A stretch of DNA of 64,000 nt from JAXMAF01 sp046350555 (GTDB lineage Bacteria > Planctomycetota > Phycisphaerae > Phycisphaerales > SM1A02), in NCBI GenBank assembly GCA_046350555.1, contig JAXMAF010000019.1, forward strand, positions 28,378 through 92,377, in the 5' to 3' direction. The translations under genes and the position numbers were made by a program. A model generated the notes under the pieces. The model made no database searches, was not told the origin of the DNA, and saw only the letters and a program-made list of their open reading frames with translations. This document shows, one piece after another, positions 1 to 8,330 of this stretch. Numbering within the stretch: position 1 is the first letter of the stretch; every line of letters starts with the position of its first letter.

Positions 1-630
1 AGCGCGACGCTCATCACCGGCAATCCCGACGGCACGGCGACGGTGACGCCGCTGGATCCGTCGCAGGTGCCACCAGCGCCCGCGGCGCCGCGGCTGGACC
101 AGGTGACGATGGCCGACATCGAAGCGGCGTTCGAGCGGCTCAAGCTCGAGAACCCGGAGACGGCCGAGGTGGGCCCGCTGCGCCAGCGCTACCTCGAGTT
201 CGCCGACCGCCCGACGACCTCGGCGGGCCAGCGCGAGTTCGCCCGCGCCCGCGCCGAGCAGCTCAAGATCAAGGAGGAGATCCAGGCGCGGCTGGCCGAG
301 GTCAAGTCGCTGATCGCCAAGTCGAACGCCGACCTCGAGGTGATCCGCGGCTCGCGCGTGGCGATGGACGCCCGTCAGCCGTACATCGCCGTCGGTCGAC
401 TGAACGCGTCGACGATCTACGACGGGGTCCGGTTGCCGCTGCTCTTCCGGATCCAGGACACGACCGGCGGCCAGACCATCGGCTACCTCCAGCCGGGCCA
501 GGGCTTCGACCTGACCGCCCTGCTCGGCCAGCTCGTCGGGATCGTCGGCACCAAGGGCTACGACGATGCGCTTCGGCTGAACATCATCGCCCCGTCGAGG
601 ATCGACGTGCTCACGAAGGCGAAGCCGTAG
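1..630 (+). CDS. Hypothetical protein, 5' end outside the window
   Basis: The reading frame is open from the first base, so the start lies upstream; a GTG at 43 is only an internal candidate. The visible 209 residues have a Pro/Ala linker, then a charged helical stretch rich in Glu, Lys, Arg and Ala (about residues 30-105 of the visible part) that looks like a coiled coil, then a more hydrophobic C-terminal domain containing PYIAVGRLNAS and IGYLQPGQGFDL, which resembles a small beta-barrel such as an SH3-like fold. I do not recognise the family. No membrane segment is visible in this part. It is followed 158 bases later by rpmE and may be transcribed separately. Confidence 0.7.
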   Translation, partial: SATLITGNPDGTATVTPLDPSQVPPAPAAPRLDQVTMADIEAAFERLKLENPETAEVGPLRQRYLEFADRPTTSAGQREFARARAEQLKIKEEIQARLAEVKSLIAKSNADLEVIRGSRVAMDARQPYIAVGRLNASTIYDGVRLPLLFRIQDTTGGQTIGYLQPGQGFDLTALLGQLVGIVGTKGYDDALRLNIIAPSRIDVLTKAKP

Positions 631-787
631 CGCGGTGGCGGGCGACCGCGTGCTTCGCTCGCCCGCGTCCGGAGCGCTCGCCCACCGATTGACACCCCGC
701 CCAAGGTCGGCAATACTCCTCGATTCCCCGCAGGCGGAGTCACTCGACGGACCGTCTTCACCTCGACACGAAAGCGCCCTGAAGGTC

Positions 788-1012
788 ATGAAAGACAAGA
801 TCCACCCCAAGTACTTCCCCGACTGCAAGGTCTTCTTCCGTGGCGAGGTCGTGATGACGGTCGGCGCGACCGTGCCGGAGATGCACGTCGAGGTCTGGTC
901 GGGCTCGCATCCATTCTTCACCGGCCAGAAGTCGTTCGTGGACACCGCGGGACGCGTCGAGCGGTTCCAGCGGAAGTTCGCGGGCGGCTACTTCAAGGCC
1001 AAGAAGAAGTAA
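788..1012 (+). CDS. rpmE: 50S ribosomal protein bL31, zinc-free type
   Basis: This 74-residue protein of the large ribosomal subunit starts MKDKIHPKYFPDC and carries the family signature SHPFFTG followed by the basic GRVERFQRKF region. Zinc-binding bL31 proteins have CxxC pairs; here one cysteine remains (residue 13) and the position before SHPFFTG is Trp-Ser-Gly, so this is the zinc-independent form. The open frame extends upstream to 635, but the ATG at 788 begins exactly where bL31 homology begins. prfA starts 12 bases after the stop; rpmE-prfA adjacency is common in bacteria and supports both calls. Confidence 0.95.
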   Translation: MKDKIHPKYFPDCKVFFRGEVVMTVGATVPEMHVEVWSGSHPFFTGQKSFVDTAGRVERFQRKFAGGYFKAKKK

Positions 1013-1024
1013 GAGCCACCCGCC

Positions 1025-2131
1025 GTGGCGACCGACGTCGCGCCCAACCTGCGCCGCAAGCTCGACGAGATGGAGGCGGCGTTCGAGGACGTCGCGGCGC
1101 AGCTTCTCGATCCGGAGATCCTCGCCGATCACCGCAAGGTGCGTGCGCTGTCCATCCGGCGCGCCGCCCTCGAGCCGACCGTCCGTTCGTTCCGCGCGTG
1201 GCGCAAGACCGTGGCCGACGCCGCGGAGTGCCGCGCCATCATCCGCGCCGGCACCGCCAGCGCGTCGTCGGGCGGCGACATCGAGCTCGCCGAGCTTGCG
1301 CGGGAGGAGCTTCCCGCGCTCGAGGCCGAGTCGGCCCGGCTGCTCGACGAGCTCCAGTCCCGGCTCGTGACCGCCGACGACACCGCGATCGCCGCGTTGA
1401 TCCTCGAGGTGCGGGCGGGCGTCGGTGGAGACGAGGCGGCGCTCTGGGCGGGCGACCTCGTCGAGATGTACACCCGCTACGCGGCGCGCCGCGGCTGGTC
1501 GATCGAGACGATCGAGCTCTCGCCCGGCGACGCCGGGGGAATCAAGGGCATGACTGCGAGCGTGCGCGGCGAGGGCGCCTTCGCTGCGCTCGCCTTCGAG
1601 AGCGGCACGCATCAGGTCAAGCGCGTTCCCGCGACCGAGGCGCAGGGTCGCGTGCACACGTCCACCGCGACCGTCGCCGTGCTTCCCGAGCCGGAGGAGA
1701 TCGAGGTGAAGATCGATCCCGACGAGGTCAAGGAGATCATCACGACCGCGCAGGGACCGGGTGGCCAGAACGTCAACAAGCTCTCGACCGCGGTGCACCT
1801 CATTCACCTGCCCACCGGCCTCGAGGTGCGCATGCAGGAGACCCGCAGCCAGGGCCAGAACCGCGCCAAGGCGTGGCAGCTCCTGCGCGCCCGCGTCTAC
1901 GACCGCCAGCGCAGCGAGGCCCACGCCAAGCGCACCGAGTACCGCAACTCCCTGATCGGCGGCGCCATGCGCGCCGAGAAGATCCGAACCTACCGGTACA
2001 AGGAGAACGTCGTGGTCGATCATCGGCTCGAGCGGAGCTTCAACCTCCAAGACGTCCTCGCCGGCGACCTCGATCCGATCGTCGGCGCGCTGACGCAGCG
2101 GGAGATCGCAGCGCGAGTCGAGGCGCTCTGA
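1025..2131 (+). CDS. prfA: Peptide chain release factor 1
   Basis: This class I release factor recognises UAA and UAG and triggers peptidyl-tRNA hydrolysis on the ribosome. The catalytic GGQ is at residues 246-248 within GPGGQNVNK. The codon-recognition tripeptide PAT at 202-204 (in KRVPATEAQGRVHTS) marks RF1 rather than RF2, which has SPF. Length is 368 residues against about 360 usual. The start is GTG at 1025, 12 bases after rpmE. The usual prmC gene, which methylates the GGQ glutamine, does not follow. The TGA stop (2129-2131) is also the first three bases of a family A repeat. Confidence 0.96.
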   Translation: MATDVAPNLRRKLDEMEAAFEDVAAQLLDPEILADHRKVRALSIRRAALEPTVRSFRAWRKTVADAAECRAIIRAGTASASSGGDIELAELAREELPALEAESARLLDELQSRLVTADDTAIAALILEVRAGVGGDEAALWAGDLVEMYTRYAARRGWSIETIELSPGDAGGIKGMTASVRGEGAFAALAFESGTHQVKRVPATEAQGRVHTSTATVAVLPEPEEIEVKIDPDEVKEIITTAQGPGGQNVNKLSTAVHLIHLPTGLEVRMQETRSQGQNRAKAWQLLRARVYDRQRSEAHAKRTEYRNSLIGGAMRAEKIRTYRYKENVVVDHRLERSFNLQDVLAGDLDPIVGALTQREIAARVEAL

Positions 2132-2237
2132 TGCGGATTCCATCGGGGCTCCATGCGTTCGGCCCGCCTGCCCACGATGGCATCTCGCGGCGAGATCGGG
2201 TCCTCGTGGAGCGCGCGCGTCGGCTGGGACGCGGACG
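2129..2237 (+). repeat. Family A repeat, copy A1
   Basis: This is a 109-bp copy of a dispersed element with the pattern TGATGCGGATTCC...CTCCATGCGTTCGGCCC...GCCCAC...GGCATCTCGCGGCG...GGGACGCGGA. Its first three bases are the stop codon of prfA. The right half is more diverged than in other copies. It fills most of the gap before the deacetylase gene. Confidence 0.85.
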
Positions 2238-2258
2238 AGCCGTCCCTGCGGCGTCCCG

Positions 2259-2264
2259 TACACT
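2259..2264 (+). promoter_or_regulatory. -10 box TACACT for a leaderless deacetylase mRNA
   Basis: TACACT ends 6 bases before the GTG at 2271, so transcription would start at or next to the start codon. No good -35 is seen. The same hexamer sits at the same distance before several other genes here. Confidence 0.6.
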
Positions 2265-2270
2265 GGCCCC

Positions 2271-3275
2271 GTGACGAGCGTCCGCGAGAAGAGTCGGCAG
2301 CGCGCGGAGCGCTTCGGCGACCGGATGGCGTCGAGTTCCCGCGAGTACCTCGGCTGGTCCGCGCGCAGCGCCGTCCGATCCCTGGCGCTCACGTCGCTCG
2401 CCGCGCTCGAGGCCGCAGGGCTGCACGGGGGAATCGATGGCGCGCTCGCCAGGCCGCGCGTCCAGATCCTGCTGCTGCATCACCTCTTCGCGGACGAGCT
2501 GCCTCGCTTCAAGGCCCTGCTGAAGCGGCTCGCCCACGGGCACGAGTTCATCACCTACAGCGAGGCGGTCGAGCGCATCGAGCGCGGACGGATCGAACGG
2601 CCGGCAATCGCGTTCTCCTTCGACGACGGGCTGGAGAGCTGCGCGGTCGCGGCCCGCATCCTCGCGGAGCACGGGGCGAGCGCGTGCTTCTTCGTGGTGC
2701 CATCGATCGTCGGCGAACGGAGGCCCGAGCGGCTTCGTCGCTTCGGTGTCGATCGCCTCGCGGCGCCCGCGACCGGCGTCCTCGGCTGGGACGACCTCGA
2801 GACGATGCTGGCGCAGGGCCACGAGGTCGGCAACCACACGGACGGCCATCTCGATCTCGGGTCCATCGGCGAGGACGAGGTCGTCGAGCAGCGGGGTCGC
2901 GGGCGCGACGCGCTGGTGCGCCGCCTTGGCGATGCCCCCCACTTCGCCTGGCCGTACGGCCTCTTCGAGAACTTCTCCGCGTTCGCGGCGAAGAGCGCAT
3001 TCACGATGGGCCATCGCTCGGTCGCGTCGGCGGTCCGCGGCTGTCATGTCGCGCACGGCGTCGACGTCGCGCGGCCATGCCTGCGCCGCGACAATCTCGT
3101 CGCCGCGTGGCCGCTCGGCCACGCCCAGCACTTCCTCGCCCGCGCGTCGCGCTCCGCCGCGGAGCTCGCGGATGCGGCGAACCGCACCGCATCCGGCGCG
3201 TCCGCCGCGCCGGAGCACCCCACCGAGCGCTGGCCCGACGGCTGGCGAAAGGTGATCGTCGACGGCCACGAGTGA
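2271..3275 (+). CDS. Polysaccharide deacetylase (NodB-homology) protein
   Basis: The protein (334 residues, GTG start) carries the NodB-homology motifs of carbohydrate esterase family 4: IAFSFDDG (residues 113-120) with the catalytic and metal-binding aspartates, EVGNHTDGH (185-193) with the metal-binding histidines, and HFAWPYG further on. Such enzymes remove N-acetyl groups from amino sugars in cell-wall or extracellular polysaccharide; the substrate here is unknown. No signal peptide is evident at this start, but residues 33-50 are moderately hydrophobic. It precedes a surface-polysaccharide region. The GTG was chosen because a TACACT box lies 6 bases upstream. Confidence 0.85.
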   Translation: MTSVREKSRQRAERFGDRMASSSREYLGWSARSAVRSLALTSLAALEAAGLHGGIDGALARPRVQILLLHHLFADELPRFKALLKRLAHGHEFITYSEAVERIERGRIERPAIAFSFDDGLESCAVAARILAEHGASACFFVVPSIVGERRPERLRRFGVDRLAAPATGVLGWDDLETMLAQGHEVGNHTDGHLDLGSIGEDEVVEQRGRGRDALVRRLGDAPHFAWPYGLFENFSAFAAKSAFTMGHRSVASAVRGCHVAHGVDVARPCLRRDNLVAAWPLGHAQHFLARASRSAAELADAANRTASGASAAPEHPTERWPDGWRKVIVDGHE

Positions 3276-3284
3276 CCGGGCGAA

Positions 3285-3329
3285 GCGCCGGACAGTTCCT
3301 GCGCCGGTCAGTTCGTGCGCCGGACATCG
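3285..3329 (+). repeat. Three 16-bp tandem units after the deacetylase gene
   Basis: The unit GCGCCGGACAGTTCCT occurs at 3285, 3301 (GCGCCGGTCAGTTCGT) and 3317 (partial, GCGCCGGACATCGG). It starts just after the stop codon and shows no gene. Confidence 0.75.
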
Positions 3330-3392
3330 GCGCGGCGCCGGAACCCGCACTTCAGCAGGCCAGCGGCTGCACCACAACGCGCAAGCGTCCGC

Positions 3393-4409
3393 TCAGCCCG
3401 CGGGGCCTTGCCCCGCGCGGCGTACAAGAGCGAGTGTCGGCCCGGAGGGCCGAACGGAGCGCTCTAACAAAAAAAAGAAATGCGTGTTGTCCTCCTCGCG
3501 CTTCGAGGAGATAGGCAGGTGGTAGCTTCGCGCGCCTGCGAGGCGTCGCGGCAGCGGGATCCAGCGACCGGTCATCAGCGTTCGCCGGCACCTGAAGCCG
3601 TGCTGCTCGACGAGGCGCTGGAACTGCTCCACGGTCCATCCGTTGATCGTGTCCGGATGCGCGCCGATCGCCTGGTACTTGCGGCAGAGCGAGTTGTGCA
3701 CGCCCAGCAGGACCCTGGCGTCCGGCCGCGCGATGCGATGCAGCTCGTCGAGGATCCGCTCGGGCTGCGGCGTCTGGTGAAGCACCTGGTTGCAGACGAC
3801 CAGCGACGCCTGCGCGTCGGCGACCGGAAGCGCATAGGCGGAACCGAAGGCGAGGTTGACCTCGCGGGCCTCGCGCATCGCCAGGTTCACGTCGTGCTGC
3901 GAGAAGGCGATGTCGACGGCGTTGTAGCAGAGCGAGCGCGGCAGGTAGCGCCGCAACTGCATGTTGCCGCAGCCCACCTCGAGGAAGACGTCGTCCGGCC
4001 GCGCCAGCTCGGCGATCCATCGGCCCATCCGGCGCGCGACGAATCCATCCACGAGCCACCAGCTCCAGAGGCGGGCCGCGGGACGCAGCAACCGCTTCAC
4101 GCCGCCGCGCACACCGGCATCGGCGCGGATTCCGGCGACCTGTCCATGTCCCGCCTCCGGGTTGGCATGAATCGGCTCCGCGAGTCCGGTCGGGATGTCG
4201 TGGTCTCCGACGCGCGCCGTGCGCGTCGTGGTCCAGACGATTCGTCCCGACGATCGTCCCGAAGGGGTTGCAGGCGGGTTGGCGGGCGAGGCGGGCATCG
4301 GGTGCGGCACTGTGCGGCCGAGTTCGGGTGGCGTCAAGGATCGCGCGTCGTTGGGATCGAGCGGCGACGCGACGAAGGCCCCGATGCCGAAACCGTGCGC
4401 GCCGAACAT
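3393..4409 (-). CDS. Class I SAM-dependent methyltransferase
   Basis: This is a 338-residue protein with the SAM-binding motif I FLEVGCGNMQLRRYLP, an acidic second strand (NAVDIAFSQHDVNLA), and motifs SLVVCNQVLHQ and ARVLLGVHNSLCR, typical of methyltransferase family 11. The substrate is unknown. The N-terminal ~95 residues are Pro/Arg-rich and poorly ordered. The ATG at 4409 has an AGGAG Shine-Dalgarno 9 bases upstream. The C-terminus after THFFFL is encoded by a family C repeat; an 8-base T run sits just before, so a one-base slip or error there could have removed an earlier stop. It is divergent from the pseudopilin promoter at 4423. Confidence 0.8.
   Translation of the reverse strand: MFGAHGFGIGAFVASPLDPNDARSLTPPELGRTVPHPMPASPANPPATPSGRSSGRIVWTTTRTARVGDHDIPTGLAEPIHANPEAGHGQVAGIRADAGVRGGVKRLLRPAARLWSWWLVDGFVARRMGRWIAELARPDDVFLEVGCGNMQLRRYLPRSLCYNAVDIAFSQHDVNLAMREAREVNLAFGSAYALPVADAQASLVVCNQVLHQTPQPERILDELHRIARPDARVLLGVHNSLCRKYQAIGAHPDTINGWTVEQFQRLVEQHGFRCRRTLMTGRWIPLPRRLAGARSYHLPISSKREEDNTHFFFLLERSVRPSGPTLALVRRAGQGPAG
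3401..3467 (-). repeat. Family C REP-like repeat, copy C1
   Basis: Read on the minus strand this is TTAGAGCGCTCCGTTCGG followed by CCCTCCGGGCCGACACTCGC, the same palindromic element found after lexA and after the Eis-like gene. Here it lies inside the open frame of the methyltransferase and forms its last residues. An 8-base T run sits immediately upstream on the coding strand. Confidence 0.8.
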
Positions 4410-4422
4410 GTGCGCTAACTCC

Positions 4423-4451
4423 TTGCCCTGTCACCACCTGCGCGTTATGCT
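4423..4451 (+). promoter_or_regulatory. Sigma70-type promoter for the first pseudopilin
   Basis: TTGCCC (4423-4428), a 17-base spacer and TATGCT (4446-4451) match the sigma70 pattern; transcription should start near 4458. It lies back to back with the methyltransferase start at 4409 and predicts a transcript that runs through repeat A2 before the prepilin signal. Confidence 0.7.
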
Positions 4452-4582
4452 TGGTTCAGCAGCGGATGAGCGTGACGGGTCTTCCGTCGGGCGGAGCGGT
4501 GGCGTTGGCGCCAACCGTTCGCTCCGACCGGGAGTTTCGCACGTATCGCTGGTCGAAGGTCTCCCCTTCCGAGGCACCGCTC

Positions 4583-5674
4583 ATGGCTGCTCATCCCACC
4601 TCAACTCGTACGGACTCCAGTCGACCTCCATGCGTTCGACCCCTCGCCCGCGACGGCAGCGTGGGGCAAGGTCGCGTTGTCTGGCGCGCCAGGCGACTCC
4701 ATGGCGCGTCGCGCGGCTTCTCGATCACGGAACTGCTTGTCGTGATCGGCATCATCGTGCTCCTCGTGGCCCTGCTGCTGCCCGCGCTCGCGGCCGCGCA
4801 GCAGAAGGCCCGTGCGACGACGACCACCGGCACGATGGAGCAGTTCGCGCTGGCGTGCGAGAGCTTCCATCAGAAGTTCGGCTACTACCCCGGCGTCGTT
4901 CCCGAGAACATCCTGGCGGCCGATCCCAAGATCAGCGGCACGGAGAATGCGCTGCTGCACCTCATGGGCGGCTTCGTGCGCGAGGAGGACGACCCGACGG
5001 TCTTCAACAGCGCGGCGTACAGCGGGTCGGATTGGAAGACGATCACGTTCGGCTCCGGGCCCGGGCAATATCGGATCAAGGTCAACCGCTTCAAGCTCGG
5101 CGAGGGACCCATCATCAACGGCCAGCAGCAGTCCCCCTTCTTCTCGCCGAAGGGTTCGGAGCTCCGGGCGCTTCCCGGCCAGAACCTGGTCAACGCCGAC
5201 TCCGGCGATCCCTTCGCCGACGACGCCTACCAGCTTCCCGACCTCGCCGATGCGTGGGGACAACCGATCATCTACCTGCGCTCGCTGCGCGAGAGCGGCC
5301 CGCTCGTCGGCGCGTCGGGCGCCGTTCCGGCCCCGCAGTTCTCGCGCGCGTCGATGTCCCCCTATCTCGCTTCGGCGGCGCTCGGCGATGCCGGCAAGGC
5401 GCAGTCCGACAGCGTGCTCAATTCGGGCAACGACGCCAACCGCGACGGCAACCTCGCCCAGATCATCCGCCACCCAGCGTTCGGCAAGGCCAACGAGCCG
5501 CAGTCCAGCACGCCGAAGGGACGCTTCATCGTCATCTCGGCCGGCAAGGACGGCGTCTTCTTCTCCAAGTTCGACGGACCCGGATCGAAGAGCACGCCGG
5601 TGACCGACCTGGTCGCCGCCGGACCCAAGACGATCGACGAGTTCGACGACCTCCGTCGCTTCGGCGGAGGCTGA
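4583..5674 (+). CDS. Type II secretion-type pseudopilin / prepilin N-methylation protein
   Basis: After a basic leader the protein has a class III prepilin signal, SRG|FSITELLVVIGIIVLLV: Gly at -1, Phe at +1, Glu at +5 and a ~20-residue hydrophobic helix. The rest (about 320 residues) is a periplasmic domain like planctomycete GspG/DUF1559-type proteins, with a C-terminal FIVISAGKDGVFFS segment. It would be cleaved by prepilin peptidase and assembled in a pseudopilus. The start is uncertain: ATG 4466 lies nearest the promoter, ATG 4583 gives a 45-residue leader like that of the next gene, and GTG 4661 gives 19. Most of the leader from 4583 is encoded by repeat A2. Confidence 0.8.
   Translation: MAAHPTSTRTDSSRPPCVRPLARDGSVGQGRVVWRARRLHGASRGFSITELLVVIGIIVLLVALLLPALAAAQQKARATTTTGTMEQFALACESFHQKFGYYPGVVPENILAADPKISGTENALLHLMGGFVREEDDPTVFNSAAYSGSDWKTITFGSGPGQYRIKVNRFKLGEGPIINGQQQSPFFSPKGSELRALPGQNLVNADSGDPFADDAYQLPDLADAWGQPIIYLRSLRESGPLVGASGAVPAPQFSRASMSPYLASAALGDAGKAQSDSVLNSGNDANRDGNLAQIIRHPAFGKANEPQSSTPKGRFIVISAGKDGVFFSKFDGPGSKSTPVTDLVAAGPKTIDEFDDLRRFGGG
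4606..4714 (+). repeat. Family A repeat, copy A2, inside a coding leader
   Basis: TCGTACGGACTCCAGTCGAC followed by CTCCATGCGTTCGACCCC is an unmistakable family A left half; the right half has diverged. It lies between the promoter and the prepilin signal and is read as part of the leader peptide (TDSSRPPCVRPL). Confidence 0.75.
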
Positions 5675-5754
5675 GGCGCAGCGCCGCCACGCGCGGCGCG
5701 CGTCAGCACCGCATCGGCTGTACCTTGTTCGTTCGTCGCTCCAGCGGAGGCCGC

Positions 5755-6738
5755 ATGCAACGCCGTCCCAGTCGATTCGCCAGCGGGTCGCCCAGCCGAC
5801 TCCCGGCCCGGTCGATCGCCCCCCGTCGCGCCGTCGGTTCCGGCGGAGATCGTCGATCGTTCCGTCCAGCGCACCGCGCCGCGTTCACGCTCATCGAGCT
5901 GCTTGTCGTGATCGCGGTCATCGTGCTCGTCGTCTCGCTCCTGCTCGTGGCGATCGCCGCCGCGCGCAGCGCCGCCAGCCGCGCCGGCGACGTCTCCACC
6001 TTGCGCCAGCTCGCCGCGGCGCACGCCGCCTATGCGAACGACCACACGCAGCGCCTGCTGCCGGGCTACGTGAACGCCGACCTCCAGGCGTCGCTTCCGA
6101 TCAAGACCGATCTCGCCGACGGCACCGTCGTGGCACCGGCCGCGGCGGCGACCTATGTCTGGCGGCTGGCGCCATACGTCGACCGGAACTGGCAGACGTT
6201 TCATCGCAACGCCGACCCCGGGACTCGAGCCCGCCTGGACGCCCAGTACGCCGCGGGCGACCTGACCGAGATCGCGCTCCAGCCGAGCTACGCGCTCAAC
6301 TCGATCTTCATCGGTGGCGACAGCGACCACGGCGGCGGCGACGCGACGGCGCGCAGCCCGTGGAACACGCAGGGCAACCCGACGATCGCCGCCACGCGCG
6401 TCACCGACCTGCGCAATCCAACGCAACTGGTGCTCTTCGCGCCGGTCACGCTCGCGGGCAATGGCGGCAATGGCACCAACGCATCGAACACCGCGTGGCA
6501 CGAACTGCGCGCGCCGTACCTCAAGGTCCAGCAGTGGTCGTTCGGCGCCGGCGGGACGGTGACCGCCGCGGCCGCCGCCGCAACACCGGAGGGCATCCCC
6601 TCGGTCGGGAAGGGCGCCGCGATCCTCCCCGTCGCGTTCTGCGACGGCAGCGCCACCGGCGTGCGGCTGGAGGAACTGGCCGAGGACATGCGCCGCTGGG
6701 CGCCCTTCGCGGACGGCCCGAAGTGGCGCGTGCCGTAG
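5755..6738 (+). CDS. Second type II secretion-type pseudopilin
   Basis: The ATG at 5755 gives a 45-residue Arg/Ser/Pro-rich leader, then the prepilin signal HRA|AFTLIELLVVIAVIVLV with Glu at +5 of FTLIE and a long hydrophobic helix. The mature domain ends in LPVAFCDGSATGVRLEEL, resembling the 'DG' C-terminal motif of planctomycete DUF1559-type pilins. Ala rather than Gly before the Phe is tolerated by some prepilin peptidases. It follows the first pseudopilin by 80 bases in the same direction, so the two are probably parts of one secretion or pilus-like system, although no GspD, E or F genes are in the window. Confidence 0.85.
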   Translation: MQRRPSRFASGSPSRLPARSIAPRRAVGSGGDRRSFRPAHRAAFTLIELLVVIAVIVLVVSLLLVAIAAARSAASRAGDVSTLRQLAAAHAAYANDHTQRLLPGYVNADLQASLPIKTDLADGTVVAPAAAATYVWRLAPYVDRNWQTFHRNADPGTRARLDAQYAAGDLTEIALQPSYALNSIFIGGDSDHGGGDATARSPWNTQGNPTIAATRVTDLRNPTQLVLFAPVTLAGNGGNGTNASNTAWHELRAPYLKVQQWSFGAGGTVTAAAAAATPEGIPSVGKGAAILPVAFCDGSATGVRLEELAEDMRRWAPFADGPKWRVP

Positions 6739-6744
6739 GGGCGC

Positions 6745-6853
6745 GAGGCGCGTCCCGATCGACCCTGGCTCGCCGCGCAGCCCAATTCCGCCCGCGATGC
6801 ACTCGCGGGCACGGGATGGAGCGCATGGAGGTCTGCGGGAGCCCGCACGAGTC
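6745..6853 (-). repeat. Family A repeat, copy A3
   Basis: On the minus strand this reads GACTCGTGCGGGCTCC, then GCAGACCTCCATGCGCTCC, then GCGGGCGGAATTGGGCTG and GGGACGCG, matching the family in order. It fills the gap between the second pseudopilin and the convergent O-antigen ligase gene. Confidence 0.8.
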
Positions 6854-6893
6854 GCCGAGCGCGTGGTCGTGCCGAGCGCGTGATCGCGCCGAC

Positions 6894-8240
6894 TCAGCGC
6901 GCCGCCAGGGCACGCTCGTGGAGTTCCGGCTCCTCGAGCTCCGCGTGCTCGAACTCTTCTCCGGCCGCGCGGAGTTGCTCGCTCCGCGCGATCTTGCCGA
7001 GGAAGAGCCAGTACATGAAGGTGTCGCCGCCACTGATGAAGGTGCCCTGTTTCATCGAGAGCAGCAGGAAGAAGCCCGACTGCGCCCCAAGCACGGCGAC
7101 CGTCGCCCGCCAGGCGCGGTCGTCCGGATGCATCCGCCAGAGCCTCCGACCCGACGCGAACGTCGTCCACAGGATCGCGCCCACGACCCCGACGCCGACG
7201 AGCCCCTGCTCGCAGAGCACCTCGACGAAGAAGTTGTGGACGTAGTTGTCGCCGGGCACCACCGCCGAGAGGGCGTTGGTGCCGAGGCCGAACGGCCACG
7301 ACCCCGGACTCTCCATGTACGCCGTCAGCAGCTTCTTGATGCGGTAGCTGCGCTCCTCGACGCTGGTCTCGAAGTCGCGCGCCCCCCAGCGGCTCTCGTT
7401 GTCGTAGCCGACGAAGAGCCGGAACCCGACATAGAACGCCAAGACCAGGACCGCCACGCCGATGGTCACCCCCACGAACTGCTTCATGTTCGCGATGCGC
7501 CGCGCCACCGGATAGAAGAGCAGGCCACAGGCGATGGCGGCGATGACCTGGCCGCGCGAACCGCTGACGATCGCCAGTCGCATCCCCAGCAGGAACGACG
7601 CGACTCGCAGCGCCAGCAGCAGCGGCGCCCGGCGCGGCGCCGCGTAGAGCACGGCGACGAGGGCTAGCATGCCGCCCGCGTCGGCCAGGGCGAGAGGGCT
7701 GCCGCGGTCGTCCTTGCCGATGACGGCCAGCTCGATCGTCATCCGCCCCGCGTAGAAGGTCATGTTGGGGTTGACGAAGATGAGCAGCGCCACCACCGAG
7801 CCCGTGATCATGAACGGAACGAGCAGGGCCTGGTACTCCTCGACCTCGGAGACCAACATCGGCGCCAGGATCATCATGAGCACCAGGTACGGCGCGCCGG
7901 CGATCATCATGTCCGCGCCGTTGACGTGTCCGGGCGACCAGAGCAGTCCCACCGTCGCCTGCGCAAAGAGCACCATCACCCAGACCGTGACCGGGTTCTT
8001 GAAGCCGGCGAGCAGCGACTTCCCCTGGGTGATGCGCGAGAGCAGGCCGATGCCGACGAGACCGGCGACGACCGCGTTGACCAGCCACGAATAGCGCAGC
8101 GCGATCGTGAAGTAGCTCTGGACGAGCTGCTCGATCGGAAACTGGAGCACCACGGCCACCAGCGCCACCTGCGGACGCCAGACGCAATACACCAGCCCGA
8201 CGAGGAGCGCAGCGGCGACGATGAGCGACAGCGGATTCAT
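6894..8240 (-). CDS. O-antigen ligase / polymerase family membrane protein
   Basis: This 448-residue protein is almost entirely transmembrane, with about ten hydrophobic helices starting MNPLSLIVAAALLVGLVY. The late periplasmic loop contains SPGSWPFGLGTNALS and the NYVHNFFVEVLCEQGLVG segment, typical of the Wzy_C/WaaL O-antigen ligase superfamily (the H-N-x-(F/Y)-(L/V)-E pattern). These proteins join or polymerise undecaprenyl-linked glycans at the outer face of the inner membrane. The long open frame extends upstream on the same strand, but ATG at 8240 is where membrane character begins. Neighbouring glycosyltransferases support a role in surface polysaccharide. Whether it is a ligase or a polymerase cannot be told. 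Confidence 0.85.
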   Translation of the reverse strand: MNPLSLIVAAALLVGLVYCVWRPQVALVAVVLQFPIEQLVQSYFTIALRYSWLVNAVVAGLVGIGLLSRITQGKSLLAGFKNPVTVWVMVLFAQATVGLLWSPGHVNGADMMIAGAPYLVLMMILAPMLVSEVEEYQALLVPFMITGSVVALLIFVNPNMTFYAGRMTIELAVIGKDDRGSPLALADAGGMLALVAVLYAAPRRAPLLLALRVASFLLGMRLAIVSGSRGQVIAAIACGLLFYPVARRIANMKQFVGVTIGVAVLVLAFYVGFRLFVGYDNESRWGARDFETSVEERSYRIKKLLTAYMESPGSWPFGLGTNALSAVVPGDNYVHNFFVEVLCEQGLVGVGVVGAILWTTFASGRRLWRMHPDDRAWRATVAVLGAQSGFFLLLSMKQGTFISGGDTFMYWLFLGKIARSEQLRAAGEEFEHAELEEPELHERALAAR

Positions 8241-8330
8241 GGCAACGACGTCGTCGGCGCCTCGCCGTTCACGGTGGTGGCGGGCGAGCCGGCGATCGTA
8301 GGTTGTGCGGAACTGCGGTGGCTTCCTGCG

